Shown here: positions 36,576-46,305 of the stretch, piece after piece | Layout of the letters: each line of letters opens with the position of its first letter | Numbering within the stretch: position 1 is the stretch's first letter | Assembly: GCA_019634895.1 (NCBI GenBank) | Contig: JAHCAM010000002.1 | Span: 62,001 to 126,000 of the forward strand | Length of the DNA: 64,000 bases | Direction of reading: 5' to 3' | From: Steroidobacteraceae bacterium | GTDB taxonomy: Bacteria > Pseudomonadota > Gammaproteobacteria > Steroidobacterales > Steroidobacteraceae | The notes under the pieces: generated by a model | What the model saw: the letters and a program-made list of their open reading frames with translations, nothing else | Database searches by the model: none | Told to the model about the DNA's origin: nothing | Position numbers and translations under genes: made by a program

Positions 36576-38012
36576 GTGGACGCACTGCCGATCGCACGCG
36601 AGCGGATCCTGGCGCCGTCGGGCCTCGACGAGGGCCGGCTCGAGCGCACCCTGGGTTCCCTGCTGGGCGCCGCGGTGGATGCCGGCGACCTCTATTTCCA
36701 GCTCGCGCGCGAGGAGCACTGGGTGCTGGAGGACGGCATCGTCAAGGAAGGCAGCCACAGCATCGAGCAGGGCGTCGGCGTGCGCGCGATGGCCGGCGAG
36801 CGCACCGGGTTCGCCTACTCTGACGAGGTCATTCCGGCGGCGCTGGCGGAGGCCGCGCGCGCGGCGCGCGCGATCGCGCGCGAAGGCGGCACGGGCCAGG
36901 TGCAGGCGTGGAAAGCGGTTGCCGCGCACCGGCTGTACCTGCCGGACGACCCGATCGCCTCGCTGGCGGACGCCGACAAGGTCGCGCTGCTGACCGGGCT
37001 CGACCGCCACGCGCGCGCGCTCGACCCGCGCGTCACGCAGGTGGTCGCGACGCTCGCGGCGGTGCACGAGATCGTGCTGGTGGCCGCCAGCGACGGCACG
37101 CTGGCCGCCGACGTGCGCCCGCTGGTACGCATGAATGTCTCGGTGATCGTCGAGCAGAACGGGCGTCGCGAGCAGGGCTACGCGGGCGCCGGCGGCCGGT
37201 ATGCGCTCGGCGAGTTCAGCGCGCAGGGGCGGCCGCTCGCGCTCGCGCGCGAAGCCGTGCGCCAGGCGACCGTCAACCTCGAATCGGTGCCGGCACCCGC
37301 GGGCACCATGACCGTGGTGCTCGGCCCGGGCTGGCCGGGCGTGCTGCTGCACGAGGCGATCGGGCACGGGCTCGAGGGCGACTTCAACCGGCGCGGTACC
37401 TCGGCGTTCTCGGGCCGCATCGGCGAGCGCGTCGCATCGCCGCTGTGCACGGTGGTCGACGACGGCACGCTGTCGGCGCGGCGCGGCTCGCTGAACGTGG
37501 ATGACGAGGGCACGCCGACCTCGTGCACCACGCTGATCGAGAACGGCGTGCTGAAGGGCTATCTCCAGGACAAGCTGAACGCCCGCCTCATGGGCGTGAC
37601 CCCGACCGGCAACGGGCGGCGCCAGTCGTTCGCGCACGCGACGCTCCCGCGGATGACCAACACCTACATGCTCCCGGGCCCGCACGAGCCGGGGGAGATC
37701 ATCCGCTCGGTGAAGAAGGGCCTCTATGCGGTCAACTTCGGCGGCGGCCAGGTCGACATCACCTCGGGCAAGTTCGTGTTCTCGGCGAGCGAGGCCTACC
37801 TCATCGAGGACGGCAGGGTCACCGTGCCGGTCAAGGGCGCGACGCTGGTCGGAAACGGCCCCGACGTGCTGACGCGCGTCAGCATGGTCGGCAACGACCT
37901 CGCGCTCGACGACGGCATCGGCAGCTGCGGCAAGGATGGCCAGACCGTGCCGGTCGGCGTCGGCCAGCCGACGCTGCGGATCGACGCGCTGACCGTCGGC
38001 GGCACCGCCTGA
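36576..38012 (+). CDS. tldD: Metalloprotease subunit TldD
   Basis: Protease half of the TldD-TldE heterodimer that degrades unfolded peptides and processes microcin-like precursors, 478 residues (E. coli 481). The zinc site is [11 protein letters not shown] with His 259, Glu 260 and His 264. The family's DLYFQ...[12 protein letters not shown] and C-terminal [18 protein letters not shown] are present. The start is a GTG at 36576. The partner pmbA is in this window at 43635-44972. Confidence 0.96.
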   Translation: MDALPIARERILAPSGLDEGRLERTLGSLLGAAVDAGDLYFQLAREEHWVLEDGIVKEGSHSIEQGVGVRAMAGERTGFAYSDEVIPAALAEAARAARAIAREGGTGQVQAWKAVAAHRLYLPDDPIASLADADKVALLTGLDRHARALDPRVTQVVATLAAVHEIVLVAASDGTLAADVRPLVRMNVSVIVEQNGRREQGYAGAGGRYALGEFSAQGRPLALAREAVRQATVNLESVPAPAGTMTVVLGPGWPGVLLHEAIGHGLEGDFNRRGTSAFSGRIGERVASPLCTVVDDGTLSARRGSLNVDDEGTPTSCTTLIENGVLKGYLQDKLNARLMGVTPTGNGRRQSFAHATLPRMTNTYMLPGPHEPGEIIRSVKKGLYAVNFGGGQVDITSGKFVFSASEAYLIEDGRVTVPVKGATLVGNGPDVLTRVSMVGNDLALDDGIGSCGKDGQTVPVGVGQPTLRIDALTVGGTA

Positions 38013-38236
38013 TGCGCATCTCCCGCGCCATCTACGAGTCGCTGCCCTGGGTCTACATGCTGCTGGGAATCGCGGCGATCGCGACTTCCTACCTGTGGCG
38101 CGAGCCGCTGTGGGCGGAGGCGCTGGCGGTCTGCGGGCTGGTCGCGATCGTGCTGGGACTGATGCTGGCGCTGCGCCGGCGCGACTACCGGATCCAGCAG
38201 CGCCGCTACGGCGCCGAGCTCGAGGACGAGGACTGA
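38012..38236 (+). CDS. Small two-helix membrane protein
   Basis: A 74-residue protein with two hydrophobic segments (about 11-26 and 32-51) and a charged tail ending GAELEDED. The ATG overlaps the tldD stop by one base, which suggests cotranslation. I do not recognise the family. Confidence 0.75.
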   Translation: MRISRAIYESLPWVYMLLGIAAIATSYLWREPLWAEALAVCGLVAIVLGLMLALRRRDYRIQQRRYGAELEDED

Positions 38237-38240
38237 GGGT

Positions 38241-39524
38241 TCAGGCCGCGCCGGCCGCCGGCGCCTCGTCGTCCGCGCCGTTTCCTTCCCCGATGATGCG
38301 GTGGTCGCCGGTCGGCTCGTGCTGCGGCTGCGCGCGCGCGCGCGCCGAGCGCTCGTCCAGGTACATGATCTCGTGCTTGCCGAGGACGATGACGTCGCCG
38401 TCGTTCAGGTGGTGCTTGCGCACGCGCTTCGACTTCACGTAGACGCCGTTGGTGCTGTTCAGGTCCTCGAGCACGCTGCCCTCGGCAGTGGTCGTGATCT
38501 GGCAGTGGTGGCGGCTGATGAACTTGTTCTCGATCTGCAGGTCGTTGTCCACGGTGCGGCCGATGATGAGCCGGCCGGGCCGCAGCGGCCGCTCCTCCAC
38601 GTGCTCGCCGGCGTGCGCGACGATGATGCGCGCGAGCACGGTGTCGGGCCCGACCGCCACCGGAGCCGCCGGCGCCGGGCCGGTGACGGCGCGCAGCCGG
38701 TTGGTGCGTGCCGCGAACTCGACCCACTGCAGTTCCTCGATCGCGGCCTTGAGCTCGGCGACGCCGACGCTCCTGCGCTCGAGCGCGTAGGCCCCCATCA
38801 GCGCGGTGTCGCAGATCGTGTTGATCAGCCGCGGCACGCCGCCGGTGTAGCGGTAGATGACCGGGTAGGTGTCCTCGGCGAAGATCTGCCGGCCGTGCGA
38901 GCCCGCGACCTCGAGGCGATGCAGCACGTAGGCCTGGGTGTCCTCGGGCGAGAGCGCGGTCAGGTGGAAGCGCAGGCGCACCCGCTGCACCAGCTGGACC
39001 ATCTCGGCGGAGTCGAGCTTCTCGTTGAGCTCGGGCTGGCCGCAGAGAATGATGCGCAGCACCTTTTCCTTGGTGGTTTCGACGCCGGACAGCAGCCGGA
39101 TCTCCTCGAGCACGCGGTTGCTGAGGTTCTGCGCCTCGTCGACGATCAGCAGCACCTTGCGCCCGGCGGCGTACTGCTCGACCAGGAACTGGTTCAGCGT
39201 CGCCAGCAGTTCGGCCTTGCGCATCTTGAAGGGCGAAAACCCGAACTGCACCAGCACCGACTGCAGGAACTCGATCGGCGACACCTGGGTCTGCGCCACC
39301 TGCGCCACGACCACGTCCTTCTCGAGCTCGCGCAGGAAGGTCTCGATCAGCGTGGTCTTGCCCGAGCCGATCTCGCCGGTGATGACCACGAAGCCGTCGG
39401 TGAACCAGATCGTGGATTCCATGTACGCCTTGGCGCGCGCATGGTGCTTCGACAGGTACAGGAACGCCGGGTCCGGGCTCAGCCGGAATGGCAGTTCCGT
39501 CAGCTGGAAATGTTCCAGGTACAT
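38241..39524 (-). CDS. ExeA/GspA-type AAA ATPase with C-terminal FHA domain
   Basis: A 427-residue protein. The N-terminal ATPase (about 1-265) begins MYLEHFQLTELPFRLSPDP, like ExeA/GspA, with Walker A GEIGSGKTTLIE near residue 50, Walker B LLIVDEAQN, and a sensor-like GVPRLINTICD. A Pro/Ala linker leads to an FHA domain (about 300-390) with LIIGRTVDND, SRHH and LNSTNG, which binds phosphothreonine. ExeA proteins help assemble the type II secretion channel, but no gsp genes are near and there is no peptidoglycan-binding domain. Its role is unknown; phospho-dependent control is inferred. Confidence 0.88.
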   Translation of the reverse strand: MYLEHFQLTELPFRLSPDPAFLYLSKHHARAKAYMESTIWFTDGFVVITGEIGSGKTTLIETFLRELEKDVVVAQVAQTQVSPIEFLQSVLVQFGFSPFKMRKAELLATLNQFLVEQYAAGRKVLLIVDEAQNLSNRVLEEIRLLSGVETTKEKVLRIILCGQPELNEKLDSAEMVQLVQRVRLRFHLTALSPEDTQAYVLHRLEVAGSHGRQIFAEDTYPVIYRYTGGVPRLINTICDTALMGAYALERRSVGVAELKAAIEELQWVEFAARTNRLRAVTGPAPAAPVAVGPDTVLARIIVAHAGEHVEERPLRPGRLIIGRTVDNDLQIENKFISRHHCQITTTAEGSVLEDLNSTNGVYVKSKRVRKHHLNDGDVIVLGKHEIMYLDERSARARAQPQHEPTGDHRIIGEGNGADDEAPAAGAA

Positions 39525-39537
39525 GGGACCGGTAAGG

Positions 39538-40650
39538 CTAGCACATGGGCCGGAATGAACGCGTTCCCGCGCCCGCCAGCCGCAGCAGCCGGATGGCCAG
39601 GCGGTCGCGCACGGTGCGGGATGCGCCGACGTAAGTCAGGTGGCCCAGCTTGCGGCCGGGACGCGGCGACTTGCCATAGTCGTGCAGGTGCACGCCCGGG
39701 AGCGCCGCGATGCTGCGCCGTGGCGGCATTCGGCCGATCAGATTGACCATCACGGAATGCCCGCGCGCGCGCGTGCTGCCGAGCGGCAGTCCGGCGATCG
39801 CGCGCAGGTGATTCTCGAACTGGCTGGTCTCCGCGCCCTCGATGGTCCAGTGGCCGGAGTTGTGCACCCTGGGCGCCATCTCGTTCGCGACCAATCTGCC
39901 GCGTTCCACGAAAAACTCGACGCACAGGACGCCGGTGTAGGCGAGCGCGGCCATCAGCCGTCCGAGGTGCGATTCCGCGCCGCGCTGCAGCCGGGCATCC
40001 GCGCAGGGCGCGCGGGTCATCGCCAGGATGCCGTCCACGTGCAGGTTTTCGGCGAGCGGATAGAACATGGTCCGGCCCGCGCGGTCGCGCGCGCCGACGA
40101 GGGAGACCTCGCGCGAGAAGTTCACGAAGCGCTCGTAGACGAGCGGCTGGCCCCTGACCAGCTGCCAGGCACGGTCGGCATCGGTCGCGCGGCGCACCCG
40201 CGCCTGGCCCTTGCCGTCATAGCCGAGCCGGCGCGTCTTCAGGATGCCGGGAACGCCGAGCGCCGCGATCGCGCGCGCGAGGTCGCCCCGGTCCTCGACC
40301 GGCCGCCAGGGGGCGACCGGGATGCCGAGCCGGGTGAACAGCCGCTTCTCGGCGACCCGGTCCTGGCCGGCGGCGAGCGCGCGCGGCGACGGCCGCACCG
40401 GCGCGATCGCGGCGACGGCGCGTGCCGAGGCGACCGGCACGTTCTCCCAGTCGAACGTGACCAGATCCACGCGTTGCGCGAACCGCCGCAGCCGCTGCAG
40501 GTCATCGAACGCACCCGTGACGATGTCGGCAACCGCCGCGCCCGGCACGTCAGCGCCGCGGTCGTACATCGTGAAGCGCATGCCGAGCGGGATGCCGGAA
40601 ATCGCCATCATCCGGCCGAGCTGGCCGGCGCCAAGGATGCCGATGTGCAT
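39538..40650 (-). CDS. purK: N5-carboxyaminoimidazole ribonucleotide synthase
   Basis: ATP-grasp enzyme that carboxylates AIR with bicarbonate in purine synthesis, 370 residues. Motifs are [59 protein letters not shown]. It starts three bases after purE, so the pair works as an operon; PurE then rearranges the PurK product. Confidence 0.96.
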   Translation of the reverse strand: MHIGILGAGQLGRMMAISGIPLGMRFTMYDRGADVPGAAVADIVTGAFDDLQRLRRFAQRVDLVTFDWENVPVASARAVAAIAPVRPSPRALAAGQDRVAEKRLFTRLGIPVAPWRPVEDRGDLARAIAALGVPGILKTRRLGYDGKGQARVRRATDADRAWQLVRGQPLVYERFVNFSREVSLVGARDRAGRTMFYPLAENLHVDGILAMTRAPCADARLQRGAESHLGRLMAALAYTGVLCVEFFVERGRLVANEMAPRVHNSGHWTIEGAETSQFENHLRAIAGLPLGSTRARGHSVMVNLIGRMPPRRSIAALPGVHLHDYGKSPRPGRKLGHLTYVGASRTVRDRLAIRLLRLAGAGTRSFRPMC

Positions 40651-40653
40651 GGA

Positions 40654-41145
40654 TCAGGTCCGGGAGGGATCGGGCTTGGCGAGCACTTCCGCGGTCTGGC
40701 GTTCGCGGAAGGCGCGCAACGCATCCTTGAACGGCGGATGGCGCGCGCCGAGGATGGCGGCGGCGAGCAGCGCCGCATTCTTCGCGCCGGCCTCGCCGAT
40801 GGCGACCGTCGCGACCGGCACGCCAGCCGGCATCTGCGCAATCGACAGCAGCGAGTCCAGGCCGTTCAGCGCGCTGGAGCGGATCGGCACGCCGATGACG
40901 GGCAGCAGCGTCTTCGCCGCCGTCATGCCGGGCAGGTGCGCGGCGCCGCCGGCGCCCGCGATGAGCACCTCGATGCCGCGTGCTTCCGCGCCCGCGGCGT
41001 ACTCATAGAGGAGATCGGGGGTGCGATGCGCGGAGACGACGCGTGTCTCGAATGGGACGGACAGGGTCCCCAGCAGCCCGGCCGCGTGGCGCATCGTGTC
41101 CCAGTCCGAGGACGAGCCCATGATGATGCCGACCAGCGGTTTCAT
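40654..41145 (-). CDS. purE: N5-carboxyaminoimidazole ribonucleotide mutase
   Basis: Converts N5-CAIR to CAIR, 163 residues. The signature [39 protein letters not shown] and [18 protein letters not shown] are complete. It is the first gene of purE-purK. The 206-base gap to the divergent DUF4153 gene holds a hairpin (41207-41241) and no visible gene. Confidence 0.97.
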   Translation of the reverse strand: MKPLVGIIMGSSSDWDTMRHAAGLLGTLSVPFETRVVSAHRTPDLLYEYAAGAEARGIEVLIAGAGGAAHLPGMTAAKTLLPVIGVPIRSSALNGLDSLLSIAQMPAGVPVATVAIGEAGAKNAALLAAAILGARHPPFKDALRAFRERQTAEVLAKPDPSRT

Positions 41146-41206
41146 CGCCGAAGCTTAGCACGGCGTGCCGGGTGCGATCCGATAAGCCATTGATATGAAA
41201 GAAATT

Positions 41207-41241
41207 CCCCCACGCCGACAGGGAGTGGTGCGGCGTGGGGG
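41207..41241. other. 11-bp GC hairpin in the purE / DUF4153 gap
   Basis: CCCCCACGCCG (41207-41217) pairs perfectly with CGGCGTGGGGG (41231-41241) across a 13-base loop. No T tract follows on either side. It lies 62 bases upstream of purE and 110 upstream of the DUF4153 gene, so it would sit in one of the two 5' leaders or act as an operator. Role unknown. Confidence 0.6.
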
Positions 41242-41351
41242 GATGCCCGAAGATCAGGGGATGCTTGATACGCTGGGCAACGGCGTCAGGCTAGCGCGGC
41301 CGGCCGGGCGGGCAATGGCGCGCCGTCGCCGGATGCCGACAGGAGTTTTCG

Positions 41352-43109
41352 ATGCATCGCATGTGGACGCGGATCGCGATCGCGCTGGGCCAGGGCGTCA
41401 CGCTCTGGTGGCTGTACTGGTCGCTGGACAGCGGACGCTGGCCTGGCACGCATCCGGGCTGGATGGTCGGGCTCGCTGCGCCGGCGGTGCTGGTGCCCGT
41501 GGCGCATTACCTCATCGAGGACCTGGCTCCCGGCCGGCGCGCACGCTTCGCGCTGCTGCCGGTCGCGTTCGCGCTGTTCGGCTTCGGCTGGCACCACGGC
41601 GCCTGGACCGCGGCCGAACCCTACGACGACGCCTTCCCCTTCGTGCTGCCGCTGGCGGTGCTCGTGTTCCACGCACTGCCCTTCCTGCAGAGCTGGCTTG
41701 TGACCGGGCGCGCCAGGCCGGTGTACCGGGACCTGTTCGAGTTCGCCTGGCGCAACGCGCTGCTGCTTGGTTTCGGCGGCGTGTTCACGGGCGTGCTGTG
41801 GCTGCTGCTGTGGCTGTGGGGTGCGCTGTTCCGGATGATCGGCATCAGCTTCTTCGTCGACCTGTTCACCGAGGCGTACTTCGCCATTCCCGCGACTGCG
41901 GTGGCGGCCGGCGTCGGCATGCAGCTCGCAGGCTCGGTCGAGCGCCTGCAGTCGTTGCTTCGCTCGCAGCTGCTGACGATGCTGAAATGGCTGGCGCCGC
42001 TCGCGATCCTGATCCTCGCGCTGTTCACCGCGACGCTGCTGGCGAAATCGCCAGAACTGCTGATGGAGCAGCGCCGCGTGATCAGCGCAGCCTGGCTGCT
42101 GTGGCTGGTGGCGCTCACGGTCGCGCTGCTGAACGCGGCCTACCAGGACGGGAGCGTGCAGGCGCCGTACCCCGCCTGGCTCGGCCGGGCGATCCGCCTC
42201 GTCGTGCCGCTGCTCACGCTGGTCGCCGCACTGGCGCTCTATGCCATCACGGTTCGCGTGCAGCACTACGGTCTCACGGTCGCGCGCGCCTGGGCGCTGC
42301 TGGTGGCGGTGATCGCACTCGCCTACGCGGCCGGCTACACGGTGTCCGCGCTGCGCGGCAGAGCGTGGATGGCCGGCATCGGACCGGTGAACGTCGGCAT
42401 CGCGATCGGCACCGTGGCGATGCTGTCGCTGATGCTCTCGCCGCTGCTCTCGCCCGAGCGCCTCGCTGCGGCCGGCCAGCAGAAGCGGGTGCTCACGTCG
42501 CGGGAGGCCGATGCCTTTGCCTACCTGCGGTTCGAGAGCGGCCGCTACGGCCGCGACCGGCTGCGGCGCCTCGCGGAACTGCAGGACCATCCGGATGCCG
42601 CCGCGATCCGCGAGGCCGCGGCCGCGGAGTTGCGCCGCGAGCACCGCTGGGACGCCGATGGCCTCGGACTGCCGGTGACCGCCTCGCTGTTCGACGTGTA
42701 TCCGGCGGGCAGGGAGCTGGAACCGGAACTGCTGCACGCCTTCGACGGAATGACCGCCTGGCAGCATGTCGTGCGCGTGTGCCGCGTGGCCGACCCCTGT
42801 CCGGTGCTGCTGGTCGACCTGGACCACGACGCGGCCGACGAGGCGCTGCTGTTCTCGCCCTTCGGCACGGTGGCTGCGCACAATGAAGGCGGACGCTGGA
42901 TCGTGGGTCTGCTGGAGATGAGCGGTGGCGCCGGCCTGCAGAGCATCCGCAAGGCGCTGGCACAGGGCGCCTACCGGGTGCGCGATCCGCGCTACCAGGT
43001 GCTCGAGGTCGCCGGCCGCACGTTCCTGCTGGACGAGACGCGAATGCAGCCGAAGGCGGACGACTGCGGCGGGCAACCCGCGGGAGTCACTGCAAGGCCG
43101 TGTGACTGA
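41352..43109 (+). CDS. DUF4153 family membrane protein
   Basis: A 585-residue protein. Residues 1 to about 365 contain some ten membrane helices. The remainder is soluble and begins with LTSREADAFAYLRFESGRYG, typical of the DUF4153 family. Function unknown. The ribosome-binding site ACAGGAG lies eight bases before the ATG. Its last 23 bases overlap the end of darP on the other strand. Confidence 0.85.
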   Translation: MHRMWTRIAIALGQGVTLWWLYWSLDSGRWPGTHPGWMVGLAAPAVLVPVAHYLIEDLAPGRRARFALLPVAFALFGFGWHHGAWTAAEPYDDAFPFVLPLAVLVFHALPFLQSWLVTGRARPVYRDLFEFAWRNALLLGFGGVFTGVLWLLLWLWGALFRMIGISFFVDLFTEAYFAIPATAVAAGVGMQLAGSVERLQSLLRSQLLTMLKWLAPLAILILALFTATLLAKSPELLMEQRRVISAAWLLWLVALTVALLNAAYQDGSVQAPYPAWLGRAIRLVVPLLTLVAALALYAITVRVQHYGLTVARAWALLVAVIALAYAAGYTVSALRGRAWMAGIGPVNVGIAIGTVAMLSLMLSPLLSPERLAAAGQQKRVLTSREADAFAYLRFESGRYGRDRLRRLAELQDHPDAAAIREAAAAELRREHRWDADGLGLPVTASLFDVYPAGRELEPELLHAFDGMTAWQHVVRVCRVADPCPVLLVDLDHDAADEALLFSPFGTVAAHNEGGRWIVGLLEMSGGAGLQSIRKALAQGAYRVRDPRYQVLEVAGRTFLLDETRMQPKADDCGGQPAGVTARPCD

Positions 43110-43605
43110 GCTGATCGCGGATCCAGTGGAACAGCGCCTTGCCTGCGCCCGCGGATTTTCCAGACGCGTGCTCCGCCGCGGCCTGGGCGGCGAGCCGCCG
43201 CAATTCGGCGGGCGAGGCCTGCGGAAACTCGGCCACGAACTCGGCAATGGCCCCCGTGCCCTCGCGGACCAGCCGGTCGCGCCAGCGTTCGGCGCGCCGG
43301 AACCGCGCGGCGGCGATGCGCGCGGTGGCAGCCGATTCATCGAGCGCTGCCCGGATCGGCACCGGGTCCACGCCGCGCAGCAGCTTGCCGACGAACAGCC
43401 GCTGGCGCAGCTTCGCGCCATGACTGGTGATCCGGCGGGCCAGCGCCAGCGCATCGGCCAGCTTTTCCGGCAGTTCGAGCCCCGCCACCAGCTCCTCCGG
43501 GGCCTCGATGAGCCGGTCGGCGAGGTCCTGCAGGACCTGGGCCTGGCGCTTGAGCGCGGTCTTGGTCGGGGGTGCGGGTTCCCCGGGCAGCTGGCGTCGG
43601 CGCAT
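43087..43605 (-). CDS. darP: Ribosome biogenesis factor DarP (YjgA, DUF615)
   Basis: A 172-residue, charged helical protein that helps late 50S assembly. Typical features are PPTKTALKRQAQVLQDLADRLI, LARRITSHGAKLRQRLFVGKLLR and RRAERWRDRLVREG. The ATG at 43605 gives a length near E. coli's 183; a longer frame upstream overlaps pmbA and is unlikely. Divergent from pmbA with a 29-base gap, the arrangement found in many relatives. Confidence 0.9.
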   Translation of the reverse strand: MRRRQLPGEPAPPTKTALKRQAQVLQDLADRLIEAPEELVAGLELPEKLADALALARRITSHGAKLRQRLFVGKLLRGVDPVPIRAALDESAATARIAAARFRRAERWRDRLVREGTGAIAEFVAEFPQASPAELRRLAAQAAAEHASGKSAGAGKALFHWIRDQLSHTALQ

Positions 43606-43634
43606 CGCCGCGATGCTAGCATGCGCAATTCGCC

Positions 43635-44972
43635 ATGACGGATGCCACCCCACAGGACCAGGCCGCGCTCCAGCAGGTCGTCGAGCGGGCGCTCGCGCTG
43701 GCCCGCCGCAATGGCGCGACCGCGGCGGAGGCGGCGGTCGGGGTCTCGACCGGCTTGTCGGTCACCGTGCGGCTCGGCGAGGTCGAGACACTCGAATACC
43801 AGCGCGACCGGAGCCTCGGCGTGACGGTGTATTCGGGCCAGCGCAAGGGCTCGGCCAGCACCGCCAACCTGGCGCCTGCGGCCGTGGAGGAAACCGTCGC
43901 CAAGGCCCTGTCGATCGCCAGCTTCACCGCCGACGACACCTACGCCGGCCTGCCGGACGCGACGCTGATGGCGCGTGAGCTGCCCGACCTCGACCTGAGC
44001 CATCCCTGGGAACTGGATGCGCCCGCGGCGATCGAGCTGGCCCGCCGCTGCGAGCAGTCGGCGCTTGCGTACGATGCGCGCATCCGCAACTCGGAAGGCG
44101 CCTCGGTATCCACCCACCGCAAGCTGGCGGTCTTCGGCAACAGCCACGGCTTCGTCGGCGGCTACCCGTCCACCTCGCACAGCGTCAGTTGCGTCGTGCT
44201 GGGGCAGGACGACGGCGACATGCAGCGCGACTACTGGTACACGGCGGCGCGCGACTGGCGCCGGCTGGAGGATGTCGAGGAGGTCGGGCGCAAGGCGGCG
44301 CGCAAGGCGGTGGAGCGGCTCGGCGCCGGCAAGCTGCCGACGCGCAAGGCGCCGGTGCTGTTCGTGCCGGAACTCGCGCGCGGGCTGATCGGGCACTTCG
44401 TCGGCGCGATCGGCGGCGGCGCCCAGTACCGCCGCGCCAGCTTCCTGCTGGATGCCGCCGGTCAGCAGGTGTTCCCGGATGCGATCTCGCTCATCGAGCG
44501 GCCACACCTCCCGGGCGCCTTCGGCTCCGCGCCCTTCGACAACGAGGGTGTCGCGACGCGGGACCGCGACCTGGTGGTGCGCGGCGTCCTCGACGGCTAC
44601 CTGCTGGACGCCTATTCCGCGCGCAAGCTCGGGCTGGCGACCACCGGGAACGCCGGTGGCGTGCACAACCTCATCGTGCAGGGCCACATGCTCGACCCGA
44701 AGACGCTGCTGCGGAAACTCGGCACCGGCCTGCTGGTGACGGAGATGATGGGGCAGGGCGTCAACCCGGTGACCGGCGACTATTCGCGCGGCGCGGCCGG
44801 CTTCTGGGTCGAGGACGGCGACATCGCCCGTCCCGTGCACGAGATCACGGTCGCCGGCAACCTGCGCGCGATGTACCGCGGCATCGTCGCGATCGGCGAC
44901 GACGTGGATCGCCGCGGAGTCATCCACTGCGGCTCGCTGCTGATCGACGAGATGACGATCGCCGGCGACTAG
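43635..44972 (+). CDS. pmbA: Metalloprotease subunit PmbA/TldE
   Basis: Non-catalytic half of the TldD-TldE protease, 445 residues (E. coli 450). As expected for TldE it lacks the HExxxH zinc motif found in TldD at 37350. Family stretches include SLGVTVYSGQRKGSAST, GHFVGAIGGGAQYRRASFLLD, TTGNAGGVHNL and GLLVTEMMGQGVNPVTGDYSRGAAGFWVEDG. Its stop overlaps that of the BrkB-family gene by four bases. Confidence 0.96.
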   Translation: MTDATPQDQAALQQVVERALALARRNGATAAEAAVGVSTGLSVTVRLGEVETLEYQRDRSLGVTVYSGQRKGSASTANLAPAAVEETVAKALSIASFTADDTYAGLPDATLMARELPDLDLSHPWELDAPAAIELARRCEQSALAYDARIRNSEGASVSTHRKLAVFGNSHGFVGGYPSTSHSVSCVVLGQDDGDMQRDYWYTAARDWRRLEDVEEVGRKAARKAVERLGAGKLPTRKAPVLFVPELARGLIGHFVGAIGGGAQYRRASFLLDAAGQQVFPDAISLIERPHLPGAFGSAPFDNEGVATRDRDLVVRGVLDGYLLDAYSARKLGLATTGNAGGVHNLIVQGHMLDPKTLLRKLGTGLLVTEMMGQGVNPVTGDYSRGAAGFWVEDGDIARPVHEITVAGNLRAMYRGIVAIGDDVDRRGVIHCGSLLIDEMTIAGD

Positions 44973-46246
44973 CGGCCCGCGGGCTCGCCCGCGAGCTCGC
45001 GCAGCGTGGTTCCGCCGATGCGCTCCCGGATTGCGGCGTCCACGGTTTCGGCGACCGCGTCCGCCGCCGGCTCGGTGCGCGCGCGCCACAGCAGCCAGGT
45101 TTCGTACTGCCGCTCGTCGCGCACCGCGTTCAGGATGTCCTGCAGCCCGATGCCCTCGAGGTCGCGCGCCGGCAGCAGGTCCTCGTCCTCCGTCAGCGTC
45201 ACCAGGCCGGCGTTCTCGAGCGAGCCGATCACGGTGGCGAGCGCGGAGCCCGGGATCTCGAGGTGCTCGGCGAGCGCGCGCAGCCGCCAGGGCGCGTGCC
45301 CGCTGACGAAGCGGCGCGCCACCAGCAGCATGACCGTGAGCGCGAGGCGCTCGCGCAGGCAGCTGGTGAGCCGGACCGGCGCCTGCCCGGCGCGCAGGTA
45401 GCGGGGATTCTGCACGTAGAACGAGAGCTGCGCGCCGATCAGCAGGATCACCCAGCTCAGGTAGATCCAGATGAGCGCGGCGAGGAAGATCGCGAAGCCG
45501 GCATAGATCGCGACCATCTGCGTGGACAGCGCCACGATCCTGGCGAACACCGCGCCGCTCGCGGCCCACAGGATGCCCGCGGTGAGGCCGCCCGCCAGCG
45601 CGGGCACGACGCGGACCCGGGTGTTGGGGACGAACACGTACAGGAAGGTGAACACGCCGGTGACGAACAGGTAGGGGCCGAGCGCGCGCAGCGCCGGGTG
45701 CAGCGGCACGGCGCCGAACAGCCCGAATACGATGGCGAGGAAGATCGGGCCGATGACCATCAGGCTCAGGTACTCGCTGATGCGCCGCATCAGCGAGCGC
45801 GGCCGCTCGACGTGCCAGGCGAAGTTGAATGCGGCCTCGAGCTTCTGGATGGTCGCGACCACGGTGTAGAGCAGGAAGGCCAGGCCGACCGAGCCGAGCA
45901 CGCCGCCGCGCACGCGCTCGACGAAGTCCATGATCTGCACCGTGAGCTCGCCCGCGCGCTCGCCGACCGGGCGCAGCAGCTCGAAGATCAGCGGCTCCAG
46001 GTCACGGTGCACGCCGAGTCCCTTCAGCACCGCGAACGCGAAGGCGATCAGCGGCACCAGCGACAGCAGCGTGGTGTAGACCAGGCCCATCGCCCGCAGG
46101 TTGAGCTCGCCGGTCAGCAGGTCGCGCAGCAGCGCGTAGGGATAGCGCAGCAGGTCCAGCAGCCAGTTGGCGGGCCTGACCGGAAGGTCATGCCGGTCGA
46201 ACAGCAGCTGCTCGACGCGCCGGCGCAGGTCGAGGCGCACGCTCAT
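44969..46246 (-). CDS. YihY/BrkB family inner-membrane protein with winged-helix-like tail
   Basis: A 425-residue protein. Residues about 30-290 hold six membrane helices with family motifs LTGELNLRAMGLVYTTLLSLVPLIAF and IWIYLSWVILLIGAQLSFY. Residues about 300-375 (LRALAEHLEIPGSALATVIGSLENAGLV) look like a winged helix. The family was once called RNase BN, wrongly; its function is unsettled. Confidence 0.88.
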   Translation of the reverse strand: MSVRLDLRRRVEQLLFDRHDLPVRPANWLLDLLRYPYALLRDLLTGELNLRAMGLVYTTLLSLVPLIAFAFAVLKGLGVHRDLEPLIFELLRPVGERAGELTVQIMDFVERVRGGVLGSVGLAFLLYTVVATIQKLEAAFNFAWHVERPRSLMRRISEYLSLMVIGPIFLAIVFGLFGAVPLHPALRALGPYLFVTGVFTFLYVFVPNTRVRVVPALAGGLTAGILWAASGAVFARIVALSTQMVAIYAGFAIFLAALIWIYLSWVILLIGAQLSFYVQNPRYLRAGQAPVRLTSCLRERLALTVMLLVARRFVSGHAPWRLRALAEHLEIPGSALATVIGSLENAGLVTLTEDEDLLPARDLEGIGLQDILNAVRDERQYETWLLWRARTEPAADAVAETVDAAIRERIGGTTLRELAGEPAGR

Positions 46247-46305
46247 GGCCGGAGCCTCGCACAGGCAGGGGCAGCCCGCAATCGGGCCCCTGCTAGAGTG
46301 AGCGC

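Noticed and set aside
43606..43653. 16-residue N-terminal extension of DarP overlapping pmbA
   Set aside because: The extension is not family-like and would overlap the pmbA start; the ATG at 43605 gives the normal length.
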